Source: Arthrobacter alpinus (GTDB lineage Bacteria > Actinomycetota > Actinomycetes > Actinomycetales > Micrococcaceae). Taken from it: a DNA stretch of 64,000 nt. This document shows positions 34,967 to 45,529 of the stretch, in pieces. Below the pieces are notes generated by a model. The model was not told where the DNA came from, did no database searches, and saw nothing but the letters and a program-made list of their open reading frames with translations. Each line of letters opens with the position of its first letter. Within the stretch, counting starts at the first letter, position 1. The DNA is taken from positions 1,550,001 to 1,614,000 of the forward strand of contig NZ_CP013200.1 in assembly GCF_001445575.1 (NCBI RefSeq), in the 5' to 3' direction. Made by a program: the position numbers and the translations under genes.

Positions 34967-35641
34967 ATGAAGGCACGTATTTTAGTTGTTGACGATGACG
35001 AAGCACTGGCCGAGATGATTGGTATCGTCCTGCGCAATGACGGGTTTGACCCGGTGTTCTGTGCGGACGGTGCCAAAGCCTTGGAGACATTCCAGTCCAG
35101 CAAGCCAGATCTGGTCCTGCTGGACTTGATGCTGCCCGGAATTGACGGCATTGAAATCTGCCGCCTGATCCGTGCGGAATCGGATGTACCCATTGTGATG
35201 CTGACGGCTAAGTCCGACACTTCCGATGTGGTGCGCGGGCTGGAATCTGGTGCTGACGATTACGTGGCCAAGCCGTTCAAACCCGCCGAGTTGGTGGCAC
35301 GAGTGCGCGCACGCTTGCGTCCCGGTGACGTCAAGGCCCCGGAAACTCTTGTCATTGGCGAGATCAGTATTGACGTCGCTGGCCATGCCGTTCGCCGCGC
35401 GGGTGAGCGTATTTCGCTAACCCCGCTGGAATTCGATCTCCTCGTGGCGCTGGCCCGCAAGCCTTGGCAGGTATTCTCCCGAGAGTTACTGCTGGAACAG
35501 GTATGGGGCTACCGCCACGCCGCTGACACACGCTTGGTCAATGTCCATGTCCAGCGCCTGCGCTCCAAGATTGAACGCGATCCCGAGGCCCCGGAAGTGG
35601 TTCTCACAGTGCGCGGCGTCGGCTACAAGGCCGGGCAGTAA
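34967..35641 (+). CDS. mtrA: DNA-binding response regulator MtrA
   Basis: 224 residues. Receiver domain with acidic pocket VDDDEALAEMIG, phospho-acceptor Asp in LVLLDLMLPGIDGIE, and KPFKPAELVARV; OmpR-type winged helix with ISLTPLEFDLLVALARKPWQVFSRELLLEQVWGYRHAADTRLVNVHVQRLRSKIE. The order mtrA-mtrB-lpqB and the sequence identify MtrA, which coordinates cell wall, division and osmotic responses in actinobacteria. ATG 34967 with AGAGG is preferred to the upstream 34940 start. Confidence 0.95.
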   Translation: MKARILVVDDDEALAEMIGIVLRNDGFDPVFCADGAKALETFQSSKPDLVLLDLMLPGIDGIEICRLIRAESDVPIVMLTAKSDTSDVVRGLESGADDYVAKPFKPAELVARVRARLRPGDVKAPETLVIGEISIDVAGHAVRRAGERISLTPLEFDLLVALARKPWQVFSRELLLEQVWGYRHAADTRLVNVHVQRLRSKIERDPEAPEVVLTVRGVGYKAGQ

Positions 35642-35675
35642 GCGCTGATTACCGTGGTCCGCGGGTGAGGCGAGC

Positions 35676-37700
35676 ATGAATCAGTCCCCAGACAAGTTCG
35701 ACGCCGGACACGCACGGGCCGAGTCCGTGGTTCCTAACGCTGTGCCCGGCTCCGCCACGGACACCCCACCCTCCACTGGCACCGCGACCACCGCTGTCCC
35801 TGACGTCGACTCCGGTGCAACTCTCGGTGCCACTGTCGGTCCCACTGTCGAAGGGACCCTGAGCGCCAAAATTGCCGCCGTTATTGTCACCAAAATTGTC
35901 CCCATGCTTGCCGCTGTGGGTAAGGGAATTCTCAGGGTTTTTTCCGGTCTCCGGCACGCGTTCTCGCGCCGATGGCGGACGTCGTTGCAGTTCCGCACGG
36001 TTGTCACCACTTTGCTGATTGCCTCAGTGGCCGTGGTGGGTGTTGGCGGGTATCTGGCCGGTCAGATTTCCAACGGCTTGTTCAAGGAGCGGCTTGCCCA
36101 AGCGCAGCAGGAATCTGCCCGCGGCACCACCCAGGTTCAGGACAGCTTCTCCGGTGCCAGCCTGAGCGATCAGCCACGTGTAGCCACGTACGTCGGGGAT
36201 ACCCTGCGGTTGCTGGAACTTGGTGGCGCCGACGACAGCCGTAAATACCTGATGGTCAAAATCCCGGGGCAGAACAGCCGGCTGGCTGTCAGCTCTTCGG
36301 ACTCCGGCGGTGTCACCACGGCAATCATTCCGGACGAACTGCGTCAGGCCGTCCAAGCTGATCCTGACAGTCAATTCTGGCAGTCGATTTCACTGCCAAC
36401 CGGCGAGGCCGGATTCAGCCCGGCCGTGGTGGTGGGCAGTCAAGTGGAGCTGCTGCGTACCAACTACGAGCTTTACATGATCTATGACCTGAACTCTGCT
36501 CAGGTCACGTTGAACTACATTCAGTCAGTGTTGTGGGTGGCCGGTGCCATCCTCCTGGTACTCATTGGCGCCATTGCCTGGTATGTCACCCGGACCGTGG
36601 TCAAGCCTGTCAGTGAAGCTGCCGCCGTATCGGAAAAACTGGCGGCCGGCGAACTTGAAGAACGCATGGCAGTGACCGGCGAGGATGAGATGGCACGGCT
36701 GGCCACATCCTTTAACAAGATGGCCACCTCCCTGCAAGACCAGATCACTGCGCTTGGTACGCTCTCGGAGATGCAGCAGCGGTTTGTCTCGGATGTCTCT
36801 CACGAGCTGCGGACACCGCTGACCACCGTGCGCATGGCCGCCGAGGTACTCTATGATGCTCGCGAAGACTTCGACCCCATCAATAAACGGTCTTCGGAAC
36901 TGCTGTTTCACCAGGTTGAGCGCTTTGAGCTGCTCCTGGCCGACCTATTGGAAATCTCCCGCTTTGACGCAGGTGTGGCAGATCTCGACGCAGAATTGCT
37001 GGATATCTTCTCCGTCATCCATTCGGTCATCGACGGGGCCATGCCCGTTGCCGAGGCGAACAAGTCTGAGCTTTCGGTGGTGACCCGCCTACGCAACCAC
37101 AAATGCGTTGTGGAGATGGACTCGCGTCGGATCGATCGGATTCTTCGCAACCTGGTGCTCAATGCCCTTGAGCATAGTGAAGGAAATCCCGTGAAGATTT
37201 ACGTTTCGGCGGATGAAGACGCCGTCGCCGTGGCGGTGCGTGACTACGGCATCGGCATGTCTCCCGACGCCGTGGGTCATGTCTTTGATAGGTTTTGGCG
37301 TGCCGATTCCGCCCGTGCCCGCACCACCGGTGGCAGTGGCCTGGGCTTGTCCATTGCCATGGAAGATGCCCGGCTGCACGACGGTTGGCTCGATGCCTGG
37401 GGGGTTCCCGGCGAAGGTTCCTGCTTCCGCCTGACCCTGCCACGTAAGCGCGGCACCGTACTGACTCATTCACCGGTTCCCTTGCCTCCCGACGGCGGTG
37501 CAGCCAGCAGTTCCAGCTCGCTCAGTACGGGACCTCTGCTGCTCACTCACACCGGTTCATTGGGCGTTGTGGGTGCGCTGGGCAGCATAAAGTCTGTGCC
37601 CGGCGTTAAAAATGTGCCTGAATCGGGAAAGACCCAAGAACAGCATGGCCCCGAGTCTGATGATCCGGGCATGAACAGCTCTGAGAAGGTGAACCACTGA
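35676..37700 (+). CDS. mtrB: Sensor histidine kinase MtrB
   Basis: 674 residues, longer than mycobacterial MtrB by about 100. After a ~90-residue low-complexity cytoplasmic stretch come helix 1 (TVVTTLLIASVAVVGVGGYLAG), an extracytoplasmic sensor domain, helix 2 (VLWVAGAILLVLIGAIAWYV), HAMP, the dimerisation helix with the phospho-His (FVSDVSHELRTPLTTVRMA) and the ATPase domain (LVLNALEHSEG, DYGIGMSPD, GGSGLGLSIAMEDARLHDG). A Ser/Gly-rich tail extends ~85 residues past the catalytic domain. It phosphorylates MtrA and is coupled to lpqB by TGATG. Confidence 0.95.
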   Translation: MNQSPDKFDAGHARAESVVPNAVPGSATDTPPSTGTATTAVPDVDSGATLGATVGPTVEGTLSAKIAAVIVTKIVPMLAAVGKGILRVFSGLRHAFSRRWRTSLQFRTVVTTLLIASVAVVGVGGYLAGQISNGLFKERLAQAQQESARGTTQVQDSFSGASLSDQPRVATYVGDTLRLLELGGADDSRKYLMVKIPGQNSRLAVSSSDSGGVTTAIIPDELRQAVQADPDSQFWQSISLPTGEAGFSPAVVVGSQVELLRTNYELYMIYDLNSAQVTLNYIQSVLWVAGAILLVLIGAIAWYVTRTVVKPVSEAAAVSEKLAAGELEERMAVTGEDEMARLATSFNKMATSLQDQITALGTLSEMQQRFVSDVSHELRTPLTTVRMAAEVLYDAREDFDPINKRSSELLFHQVERFELLLADLLEISRFDAGVADLDAELLDIFSVIHSVIDGAMPVAEANKSELSVVTRLRNHKCVVEMDSRRIDRILRNLVLNALEHSEGNPVKIYVSADEDAVAVAVRDYGIGMSPDAVGHVFDRFWRADSARARTTGGSGLGLSIAMEDARLHDGWLDAWGVPGEGSCFRLTLPRKRGTVLTHSPVPLPPDGGAASSSSSLSTGPLLLTHTGSLGVVGALGSIKSVPGVKNVPESGKTQEQHGPESDDPGMNSSEKVNH

Positions 37701-39454
37701 TGAGCCCCAAGGCGCAGGTGATCCAAGGCCGTCCGGCGACTCGCGAACAGCGGCACTCGACGGTGTCGCTGTGGGCGATGGTCGTCGTCGTACTTCTGGC
37801 AGTGACCGGCTGCGCCACGATCCCCCTGCACGGCAATGTGGGGAAAAGCGATCCAATTGGCCCGCGGAACAGCTCTGTCAACATCAGTTTGCAGCAATTT
37901 TCGCCTGTGGACGGCGCCTCCCCAGAGAGCATCATTCGCGGATTCATCGATTCCGGGACCGGTATTTCGGACGATTTCCAGGTAGCACGGCAGTATCTGA
38001 CGCCGGCACTGGCCCAATCGTGGGCGCCTGACAAACGCACCCTGGTCTACAAAGACACATTCGCCGTGACGCCCTCCACCGACGCTCAGACGTTTGAACT
38101 GAAGCTCGATCTGGTCTCCACCGTTGATGCAGCAGGCGTGCTGACCCCGGCTAAGGGAAATTCCTCGGAACTGCTGCGCATGAAAATGGTGCAAGTTGAT
38201 GGACAGTGGCGGATCTCCGAAGCTCCCGACGGCGTAATCCTCACCGAAGCGAATTTCCAGACGCTGTACGCCCCGGTGTCGCTCTACTTCTACGACCCGT
38301 CCTTCACCTACGGTGTGCCCGATGTTAGGTGGCTGGCCGGGAGGACCTCACGGACGGCCACCTCCATTGTCAAGGCGATGCTCAATGGCCCTGCGCCGTA
38401 TTTGCAAGGTGCTGTGGTCAGCGCCTTCCCTGCTGGAATTGCCCTGGAACGGGACTCCGTACCCGTCAACAATGGACAAGCCCAAGTAGGGTTGACGGCT
38501 CAGCAACTGTTGGCAACCAGCACGGAGCAGCGCCAGCAAATGAACGCACAGCTCCTGACCACGTTCCAGAAGAGCCTCAACACCATCACTGAGGTGCAGT
38601 TTCTGGCCGATGACAGATCCGTGGACATGGGTGGGAACGGCGACGCCGTGAGCCACATGATCATTGATAATCCCGTTCCGCCCACTCAGATTGCTTTGGC
38701 CCAGAAGAATCTGGTCAGCTTCGACGGCACCAAGATTGCACCGATTGCCGGGGTCGACCCCGTCGCGGATCTGGATCCTTCGGCACCTGCCATTTCATAT
38801 TCGGGGAAGAATTTCGCGTTCCTCTCCGGGCCGGGCAACCAAATTTATACAGTGAGCGCCAATCAACAACCCGCGCTTGCCTTGTCAGGCGTGGCGCTCA
38901 CACCGCCGTCCTTTGCCCCCAATGGCTGGCTGTGGTCTGCAGCTGGGGACGGTTCGGGTTTGGTGCTGGCCATCAACCCGAACGGCGGAGGCAAGCTGGG
39001 GACGCCGGTGATGATGACTATTCCGTGGCTGGTGGGGCAGGAGGTCAGCACTTTTAGGGTCTCCCGGGACGGCACCCGAGCCCTGGTGATCTCTGCGGCG
39101 AACGGCGTGAGTAAGGTAAGTATCACAGGCATATTCAAGTCGGGAGACGTGCCGAAGGAACTCACCGCACCTATCCGCTTGCCACACACCGGATCGCCCA
39201 CCCTCGGCGTGTGGGCGGGAGACTCCAGCGTCGCCATTATGGCCCCGTCAGCAAGCAAGCCTGTGATTATTGAGGTCCTGGACCTAGCTGCCAGTCCTGT
39301 CGAAATGGACGAGCTCAAGGGAGTTCAGTGGATCAGTGCAGGCTCGGGCGTGCGGAACGTGCACGCTCAAACGGCTACCGAGTTCTATACCAACGTGGGC
39401 AATTATTGGGAAGTGGACGCCAAGGAAATCCAACAGGGATCGTTCGCCGGTTAG
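37700..39454 (+). CDS. lpqB: Lipoprotein LpqB, accessory to MtrAB
   Basis: 584 residues. Signal peptide with lipobox VTGC (VVVLLAVTGCATI), a GerMN-type domain (LYFYDPSFTYGVPDVRWL, then IVKAMLNGPAPYLQGAVVSAFP) and a C-terminal beta-propeller with repeats such as FSVSRDGTRALVIS-like strands. In mycobacteria LpqB binds the MtrB sensor domain and modulates MtrA phosphorylation. The ATG shares bases with the mtrB stop. Tandem hairpins follow the gene. Confidence 0.94.
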   Translation: MSPKAQVIQGRPATREQRHSTVSLWAMVVVVLLAVTGCATIPLHGNVGKSDPIGPRNSSVNISLQQFSPVDGASPESIIRGFIDSGTGISDDFQVARQYLTPALAQSWAPDKRTLVYKDTFAVTPSTDAQTFELKLDLVSTVDAAGVLTPAKGNSSELLRMKMVQVDGQWRISEAPDGVILTEANFQTLYAPVSLYFYDPSFTYGVPDVRWLAGRTSRTATSIVKAMLNGPAPYLQGAVVSAFPAGIALERDSVPVNNGQAQVGLTAQQLLATSTEQRQQMNAQLLTTFQKSLNTITEVQFLADDRSVDMGGNGDAVSHMIIDNPVPPTQIALAQKNLVSFDGTKIAPIAGVDPVADLDPSAPAISYSGKNFAFLSGPGNQIYTVSANQQPALALSGVALTPPSFAPNGWLWSAAGDGSGLVLAINPNGGGKLGTPVMMTIPWLVGQEVSTFRVSRDGTRALVISAANGVSKVSITGIFKSGDVPKELTAPIRLPHTGSPTLGVWAGDSSVAIMAPSASKPVIIEVLDLAASPVEMDELKGVQWISAGSGVRNVHAQTATEFYTNVGNYWEVDAKEIQQGSFAG

Positions 39455-39455
39455 A

Positions 39456-39496
39456 GAGATCTGCTGGCAGTAGATCTCGTGGAGCTGTTCCTCCAC
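39456..39496 (+). terminator. Tandem hairpins after lpqB
   Basis: GAGATCT (39456-39462)/AGATCTC (39472-39478) followed at once by GTGGAG (39479-39484)/CTCCAC (39491-39496). They begin 2 bp past the lpqB stop and could end the mtrAB-lpqB transcript or weaken read-through into comF. Confidence 0.45.
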
Positions 39497-39564
39497 AGCT
39501 TCACTGGATGCTGCACCGCCCACAATCGGCAGTGTGAACCCCCGCAGAGCCTCGAAACGGGTCC

Positions 39565-40506
39565 ATGCTGGGGACCATGGATGCAATAGAGGGCACCGAT
39601 GGCACCGACAACACGGAGGGTGCTGATTACACGGAGGCCACCGACGCGCAGGAGCTTGGAGCTGGACAGGCAGGCCGGCACCGGGGACACCCTCGTGCGC
39701 TCTGGTTGCGGGCATCGTTGTGGTGCGCAGCCGCATGGCGTGACTTCCTGTACCTGGTGATGCCTGCCGACTGTGTGGTGTGTGGCGCCGAAGATCACAC
39801 TTTGTGCCCAGAGTGCTCGGCCGCATTGCGCCAACAAACGGCGGCACCATTCCGTGCTGAACACAGCGCGGATGCCTTGGTGGGCGTTGCTGGAAATTCG
39901 CTGTTGCCGGTCATCGCCGCAGGGGAGTACCGGGACGCTCTTTCCCAAGCCATTCTGGGGTTCAAGAATCATGGGCGAACGGAATTGGGCCCGCCGTTAG
40001 CCCGATGCCTCGCCCGCGCTTTGTTGCTGTTGAACAGCAGTAGCTGCACGGAGCAACCACCCACCTCAGAGCTACTGCTTCTGGTTCCCATTCCCAGCAC
40101 TGGAAGCGGTTGGCGGCGTCGCGGCTATGACCCGGTTGCCCTGATTCTGCGTGCCGTGACTCGTGAAGCTCGCCTGCCCTCAGGCATGGAGCTGGTCCCG
40201 CTATTGCGCATCAAGGCGAAGCTGCCGTGGCACACCACGAACCAGAAAGGATTGGGCCGTGCGGCACGGCGGCGAAACGTTCGTAACACGATGGCCATTG
40301 CAGGTAAAACACTGAAAAATTTTCGGCTGAAAGCGAACCCATCTGGCCAATCAGTGATCTTGATTGACGATGTCCTGACCACAGGTTCAACTCTCCGCGA
40401 AGCGGCAAAAACACTGGAGAATGCCGGTTTTTGTGTCCGTGCAGCGGTGGTTTTGGCAGCTGCTAGGGCACCGTCTCCCAACACAGAATCAACAACAGAA
40501 GAATGA
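39565..40506 (+). CDS. ComF-family amidophosphoribosyltransferase-like protein
   Basis: 313 residues. A D/T/E-rich N-terminal extension (EGTDGTDNTEGADYTEATD) precedes a four-cysteine zinc site (CVVCGAEDHTLCPEC), FKNHGRTELGPPLA, GWRRRGYDP, and the PRPP loop VILIDDVLTTGSTLREAA. ComF proteins are tied to DNA uptake in Firmicutes; here the position after lpqB and before hpf/secA matches Mycobacterium (Rv3242c), where the function is unclear. The start may be ATG 39577. Confidence 0.9.
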   Translation: MLGTMDAIEGTDGTDNTEGADYTEATDAQELGAGQAGRHRGHPRALWLRASLWCAAAWRDFLYLVMPADCVVCGAEDHTLCPECSAALRQQTAAPFRAEHSADALVGVAGNSLLPVIAAGEYRDALSQAILGFKNHGRTELGPPLARCLARALLLLNSSSCTEQPPTSELLLLVPIPSTGSGWRRRGYDPVALILRAVTREARLPSGMELVPLLRIKAKLPWHTTNQKGLGRAARRRNVRNTMAIAGKTLKNFRLKANPSGQSVILIDDVLTTGSTLREAAKTLENAGFCVRAAVVLAAARAPSPNTESTTEE

Positions 40507-40668
40507 CGCGCCGAAAACATTTTGTGAGCAAAAGATGAATAAACCCATGCAGTGAACTAACGTGAGTAAACGGGTACCTCTTCAGAGGGGAAACCGCCCG
40601 TCGGCGGTCAGGAACCAGCAATAATCGCTAGCCGGCCGCCGTGTCACCGAAGATATTTGGAGGGCACC

Positions 40669-41364
40669 ATGGAGTTCATGATCACCGGTCGCAACTTGAG
40701 TGTTTCGGACCGATTCCGCGAATATGCAGGCGAAAAGCTCACGAAGATCGAACAGCTGGCAACTAAGGTTCAGCGTGTCGATGTGAAGGTTTCCAAGGAG
40801 AGCAAGGCCCGCACAGCAGACACCCCTCTCACGGTTGAGTTGACGGTTGTCGGTCGAGGTCCTGTCATCCGCGCGGAAGCTGCCGCATCGGACAAGTTCG
40901 CTGCTTTTGATCTGGCTTACGGAAAGCTGCTTGAGCGTCTCCGCCGTGCCAAGGACAAGAAGAAGGTCCACCACGGACGGCACGCCCCCGTCGCAGTCAA
41001 CGAAGCCACTGGTTCATTGCCAACCGTCAGCAGCTCTGAGCCGATTTACGCCCAGACCACACCTGAGGTTGTCGAAGAGAAGTCACCCTACGACATCGAA
41101 AACGACATCCCTGCCGGCGATTCACCTGTGCTGATCCGGCGCAAGGTCTTCCCACCCACAGCATTGTCACTCGATGACGCTGTGGACAACATGGAAATGG
41201 TGGGACACGATTTCTACCTTTTCATCGATGCAGCAACCGGCATCCCCTCGGTTGTCTACCGTCGCAAGGGCTGGACCTACGGAGTCATCTCACTGGATGA
41301 AAACGCAGATGCAGCCGAGGAAATTTCCGCCTACCGCTCAGCGGATGAGCCAGCCCGCGTCTAA
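40669..41364 (+). CDS. hpf: Ribosome hibernation promoting factor, long form
   Basis: 231 residues. The N-terminal RaiA/HPF domain (MITGRNLSVSDRFREYAGEKLTKIEQL, TVELTVVGRGPVIRAEAAASD) binds the 30S decoding region; a linker leads to the C-terminal dimerisation domain (VLIRRKVFPPTALSLDDAVDNMEMVGHDFYLFIDAATG, RRKGWTYGVI) that pairs 70S ribosomes into 100S. GGAGG 5 nt upstream fixes ATG 40669. It is preceded by a 162-bp gap with room for its own stress promoter. Confidence 0.95.
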   Translation: MEFMITGRNLSVSDRFREYAGEKLTKIEQLATKVQRVDVKVSKESKARTADTPLTVELTVVGRGPVIRAEAAASDKFAAFDLAYGKLLERLRRAKDKKKVHHGRHAPVAVNEATGSLPTVSSSEPIYAQTTPEVVEEKSPYDIENDIPAGDSPVLIRRKVFPPTALSLDDAVDNMEMVGHDFYLFIDAATGIPSVVYRRKGWTYGVISLDENADAAEEISAYRSADEPARV

Positions 41365-41423
41365 GCGACTCTGGCATTACCAGCCCGCAAACAGGCCCAC
41401 GAACGTCCTAGGAAGCAGTGCAG

Positions 41424-42650
41424 ATGAATGCCAGCCTGAGCCTGTCCCAGGCCCGGCGCATTGCATTGAAGGCTCAAGGACTTTCAACAGTTCGGCCCAC
41501 CCAACCCGTCACAGCGCGGAGGGTGGGCCGGACTTTTGCTCAAATACAGCTCGTGCAGATCGACTCCGTCAACGTGCTTTCACGCAGCCACTACCTACCG
41601 TTCTTTTCTCGGTTGGGACCCTACGATCACGCACTTGTTGATGGACTGGCGGGGAGACCGCCACGCAAACTCATGGAGTATTGGGCCCACGAGGCAAGCT
41701 TCATTCAGCCATCACAATTTCATGACCTGCGGCTATGGCAACACAGGAGCTGGGTGGGCTCAGCTGGCATGGAGACGGCTCTCCGCGATGAACTGGAAGG
41801 GCGCATCCTCGCCGTCTTGACAGGAGACTTGGCCCTGACTGCTCGTGAGATCAAGGAACGCGTTGGGCACGAGGAAGTCGCAGACCGCAGCCACTGGGGA
41901 TGGAACTGGAACGCTGTCAAACGAACCCTCGAAGGTCTCTTTGAGCGGGGAATCGTCGGTGCTGCTTCACGGAACGAAACGTTTGAGCGCCGCTACGCGC
42001 TGATTGAGAAGATTTTGCCTCCCGCGGATCAGGGATTGTTTGTGCCGGGGGAGAAGATGGCGGCCGCCGACAAGGAAGAAGCCATGATTCGTCTGGTTTC
42101 AGCGGCGGCCAGGGCGCACGGCATTGGGACCACCAGATGCTTTGCGGACTACTTCCGGTTGCCCGTCAACGCCGTGACACAGGCCGTCCGCTACCTCGTG
42201 GACTCCGGAGAATTGGAACAGGTCGCCGTCAACGGGTGGGATGCGGTGACGTACCTGCACGCCGCGGCAACAATACCGCGTAAGGCTGTCGCCAGTGCGC
42301 TGCTGAGCCCTTTCGATTCACTGGTCTTTGAACGGCGCAGGCTCGAAAAACTCTTCGATTTCCACTACCGGATAGAGATCTACACTCCCCAACAGCAACG
42401 AAAATATGGATATTACGTGTTGCCGTTTCTGCTGGGCGAGAACATCGTGGCGCGGGTGGATTTGAAAGCCGACAGGCAATCCGGCGTCCTCGTCGTCCGT
42501 GGTGCCTTTGCCGAAGCCGGCGCGCCCAAAGAAACCGCTATTCATTTGGCCACTGAGCTTGAAGCGATGGCCCTGTGGCTGGGGCTGGGGAGCGTAGCCG
42601 TTCATGATCATGGTGACCTCTCAGGGAGCCTGCAGGCAGCACTGCCATAA
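41424..42650 (+). CDS. Winged-helix protein of the YcaQ/AlkX (HTH_42) DNA glycosylase family
   Basis: About 408 residues. The N-terminal part has LSLSQARRIALKAQGL and VQIDSVNVLSRSHYLPFFSRLGPYD; the Q-I-D there corresponds to the QxD catalytic motif of YcaQ/AlkX glycosylases that unhook DNA crosslinks (E. coli AlkX, Streptomyces AlzQ). Central and C-terminal winged helices include RRRLEKLFDFHYRIEIY and RKYGYYVLPFLLG, family signatures. Its role as a DNA repair enzyme is inferred from the family. It lies between hpf and secA. Start ATG 41424 (or 41418). Confidence 0.85.
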   Translation: MNASLSLSQARRIALKAQGLSTVRPTQPVTARRVGRTFAQIQLVQIDSVNVLSRSHYLPFFSRLGPYDHALVDGLAGRPPRKLMEYWAHEASFIQPSQFHDLRLWQHRSWVGSAGMETALRDELEGRILAVLTGDLALTAREIKERVGHEEVADRSHWGWNWNAVKRTLEGLFERGIVGAASRNETFERRYALIEKILPPADQGLFVPGEKMAAADKEEAMIRLVSAAARAHGIGTTRCFADYFRLPVNAVTQAVRYLVDSGELEQVAVNGWDAVTYLHAAATIPRKAVASALLSPFDSLVFERRRLEKLFDFHYRIEIYTPQQQRKYGYYVLPFLLGENIVARVDLKADRQSGVLVVRGAFAEAGAPKETAIHLATELEAMALWLGLGSVAVHDHGDLSGSLQAALP

Positions 42651-42726
42651 TTGGCGGTGCGCTGTGCGTCTTCTCACGTAGACTGAACACGCCACTTTTA
42701 GGCAGCAATAGATTGGGAGCAATTTC

Positions 42727-45516
42727 GTGCCATCACTTCTTGAGCGAGTTCTTCGCACAGGCGATCGCAAGACGCTTAAACGACTCAATGTCCTCGCGGA
42801 CGCCATTGACTCGCTGGAGGATTCTTTCCAGACCTTCACCGACGCTGAGCTGCGCGAGGAAACAGATAAACTCAAGCTCCGTCACGAAGACGGGGAATCG
42901 CTCGATGATCTGCTGCCGGAAGCTTTCGCCGCCGTGCGTGAAGCGTCTTCGCGCACACTGGGCCTGCGCCACTTCCGCGTCCAGCTCATGGGTGGTGCCG
43001 CGCTTCACCTTGGCAACATTGCCGAAATGAAGACTGGTGAAGGTAAAACCCTGGTGGCCACGGCCCCGGCATACCTGAACTCGCTTACCGGCAAGGGCGT
43101 CCACGTGGTCACGGTGAACGACTACCTGGCGCAGTACCAATCGGACCTCATGGGACGTGTCTTCCGCTTCTTGGGCCAGAGCAGCGGTTGTATTGTCGCC
43201 AATCAGGACCCTTCGGTCCGGCGGGCTCAGTATGCTGCCGACATCACGTACGGCACCAACAACGAGTTTGGCTTTGACTACCTGCGCGACAACATGGCGT
43301 GGAGCCAGGACGAATTGGTCCAGCGCGGCCATAACTTCGCCATCGTCGATGAAGTTGACTCGATCCTGATCGATGAAGCCCGAACCCCATTGATCATTTC
43401 CGGTCCTGCATCAGGCGATGCCAACCGCTGGTACGGGGAGTTCGCCAAGGTAGTTCAGCGTCTCAAGATTGAAGATGACTACGAGGTCGACGAGAAAAAG
43501 CGCACCGTAGGTGTTCTCGAGGGTGGCATTGAAAAGGTAGAGGACTACCTGGGCATCACCAACTTGTACGAGTCCGCAAACACGCCTTTGATCGGCTTCT
43601 TGAACAATGCCATCAAGGCCAAGGAACTCTTTAAGCGAGACAAGGACTACGTCATCATGGATGGCGAAGTCCTGATTGTCGATGAGCACACCGGCCGTAT
43701 CTTGGCCGGCCGTCGCTACAACGAAGGCATGCACCAGGCCATTGAGGCCAAGGAAGGTGTGGAGATCAAGGCAGAGAACCAGACGCTGGCCACAGTGACA
43801 TTGCAGAACTACTTCCGCCTGTATGGCAAACTCTCCGGCATGACCGGTACAGCCGAGACCGAGGCGTCCGAATTCATGGGCACCTACTCGCTGGGTGTTG
43901 TACCGATCCCCACCAACAAGCCGATGCTGCGTGTTGACCAGTCTGACTTGGTCTACAAGAACGAGGTTGTAAAGTTCGACGCCGTCGTGGCTGACATTGC
44001 CGAGCGTCACGAAACCGGTCAGCCGGTTTTGGTCGGTACCACCAGCGTTGAGAAGAGCGAATACCTCTCCAAGAAGCTGGCAGAGGCTGGCGTCAAACAC
44101 GAGGTGTTGAACGCCAAGAACCACGCGCGTGAAGCAGCGATCGTGGCCCAAGCTGGCCGCCGCGGCGCCGTCACCGTGGCCACCAACATGGCTGGCCGCG
44201 GGACTGACATCATGCTCGGCGGAAACGCTGAATTCAACGCCGTGGCTGAATTGAAGGCACGCGGGCTGGATCCTGAAGAAAATGCCGAAGAATACGAGGC
44301 AGCCTGGGACGAGGCGTTTGAAGAAGCCAAGCTTGCCGTCAAGGATGAGCATGAGGCCGTTCTGGAAGCCGGTGGCCTTTATGTTTTGGGTACCGAGCGC
44401 CACGAATCCCGACGCATCGACAACCAGCTGCGAGGCCGTTCAGGCCGTCAGGGTGACCCGGGAGAATCCCGCTTCTACCTGTCACTGACGGATGATTTGA
44501 TGCGCCTGTTCAACTCCGGTGCAGCCGAACGCCTCATGTCACGTTCCTCCATGCCCGACGACGTGGCGCTGGAATCCAAGCTGGTTTCGAAGGCTATTGC
44601 TTCGGCACAGGGTCAGGTCGAAGGCCGCAATGCCGAGCAGCGCAAGAACGTCTTGAAGTACGACGACGTTCTCAACCGTCAGCGTGAAGCCATCTACGGT
44701 GACCGCCGTCGAATCTTGGAAGGTGGAGACCTGCATGAGAAGGTCCAGCACTTCCTCGAAGACACTGTCAACGAGATCATTGATGCTTCTCTGAGCAGCG
44801 GACACGCAGGCGAGTACGATTTCAGCACGCTCTGGAGCAACCTGCGCACCATCTACCCCGTCACCGTGAGCGTGGATGAAATTGCTCAAGAAGTGGGCGG
44901 TGAAGGCCGAATTACTGCTGAACAGCTCAAGACCGAGCTGCTCTCGGATGCTCGTGTTGCCTACCAGGAGCGTGAAGCTGCCCTTGGTTCAGAAACCATG
45001 CGTGAGCTCGAACGCCGTGTTGTCCTTTCCGTAGTGGGCCGCAAGTGGCAAGAACACCTCTACGAGATGGATTACCTCAAGGAAGGCATCGGCCTGCGGG
45101 CCATGGCTCAGCGTGACCCCCTCGTGGAGTACCAGCGCGAAGGCTACGAGATGTTCCAGTCCATGATGGCCTCCATCCGCGAGGAAAGCATCGGCTTCCT
45201 GTTCAACTTGGAAGTTCAGGTTGAAAACGCTCCGGCAGCAGCCGTTGGTATTGTTGCGGATGCTCCGGTCAACCTGATGAAGCGCGTTGACGGTGGCGTT
45301 GAAGCAGGCGAGCACGTTCACGAACATGAGCATGTTGCCCCGCGTATCACGGCTCCTGGGCTGGAAGCTCCGGCTCGTCCGGCGCAGCTTCAGTTCACTG
45401 CCCCAGATGCACAAGGTGACGCGGAAACGCATGTTGAGCGTCGCAGCACCGGCGGTCTGCCGCCGTCGGCCAAGCGCCCGGCCAACAAGACCAAGACTAA
45501 GAAGAAGAAGCGCTGA
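42727..45516 (+). CDS. secA: Preprotein translocase ATPase SecA
   Basis: 929 residues. DEAD-motor motifs: [18 protein letters not shown] (Walker A), [19 protein letters not shown] (Walker B), [15 protein letters not shown], and [13 protein letters not shown]; the helical scaffold and preprotein cross-linking domains are in place. The C-terminus ends in KTKTKKKKR without the Cys-rich zinc tail of E. coli SecA, as usual for actinobacterial SecA1. It drives protein export through SecYEG. GTG 42727 follows GGGAGC by ~7 nt. The stop precedes a strong hairpin. Confidence 0.97.
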   Translation: MPSLLERVLRTGDRKTLKRLNVLADAIDSLEDSFQTFTDAELREETDKLKLRHEDGESLDDLLPEAFAAVREASSRTLGLRHFRVQLMGGAALHLGNIAEMKTGEGKTLVATAPAYLNSLTGKGVHVVTVNDYLAQYQSDLMGRVFRFLGQSSGCIVANQDPSVRRAQYAADITYGTNNEFGFDYLRDNMAWSQDELVQRGHNFAIVDEVDSILIDEARTPLIISGPASGDANRWYGEFAKVVQRLKIEDDYEVDEKKRTVGVLEGGIEKVEDYLGITNLYESANTPLIGFLNNAIKAKELFKRDKDYVIMDGEVLIVDEHTGRILAGRRYNEGMHQAIEAKEGVEIKAENQTLATVTLQNYFRLYGKLSGMTGTAETEASEFMGTYSLGVVPIPTNKPMLRVDQSDLVYKNEVVKFDAVVADIAERHETGQPVLVGTTSVEKSEYLSKKLAEAGVKHEVLNAKNHAREAAIVAQAGRRGAVTVATNMAGRGTDIMLGGNAEFNAVAELKARGLDPEENAEEYEAAWDEAFEEAKLAVKDEHEAVLEAGGLYVLGTERHESRRIDNQLRGRSGRQGDPGESRFYLSLTDDLMRLFNSGAAERLMSRSSMPDDVALESKLVSKAIASAQGQVEGRNAEQRKNVLKYDDVLNRQREAIYGDRRRILEGGDLHEKVQHFLEDTVNEIIDASLSSGHAGEYDFSTLWSNLRTIYPVTVSVDEIAQEVGGEGRITAEQLKTELLSDARVAYQEREAALGSETMRELERRVVLSVVGRKWQEHLYEMDYLKEGIGLRAMAQRDPLVEYQREGYEMFQSMMASIREESIGFLFNLEVQVENAPAAAVGIVADAPVNLMKRVDGGVEAGEHVHEHEHVAPRITAPGLEAPARPAQLQFTAPDAQGDAETHVERRSTGGLPPSAKRPANKTKTKKKKR

Positions 45517-45529
45517 TCCTCAGTCAGTG

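Noticed and set aside
43411..44403. Long minus-strand frame inside secA, 330 codons
   Set aside because: It is a mirror of the SecA coding sequence; composition is Leu/Val/Gln-rich, and no start signal or family match is visible.
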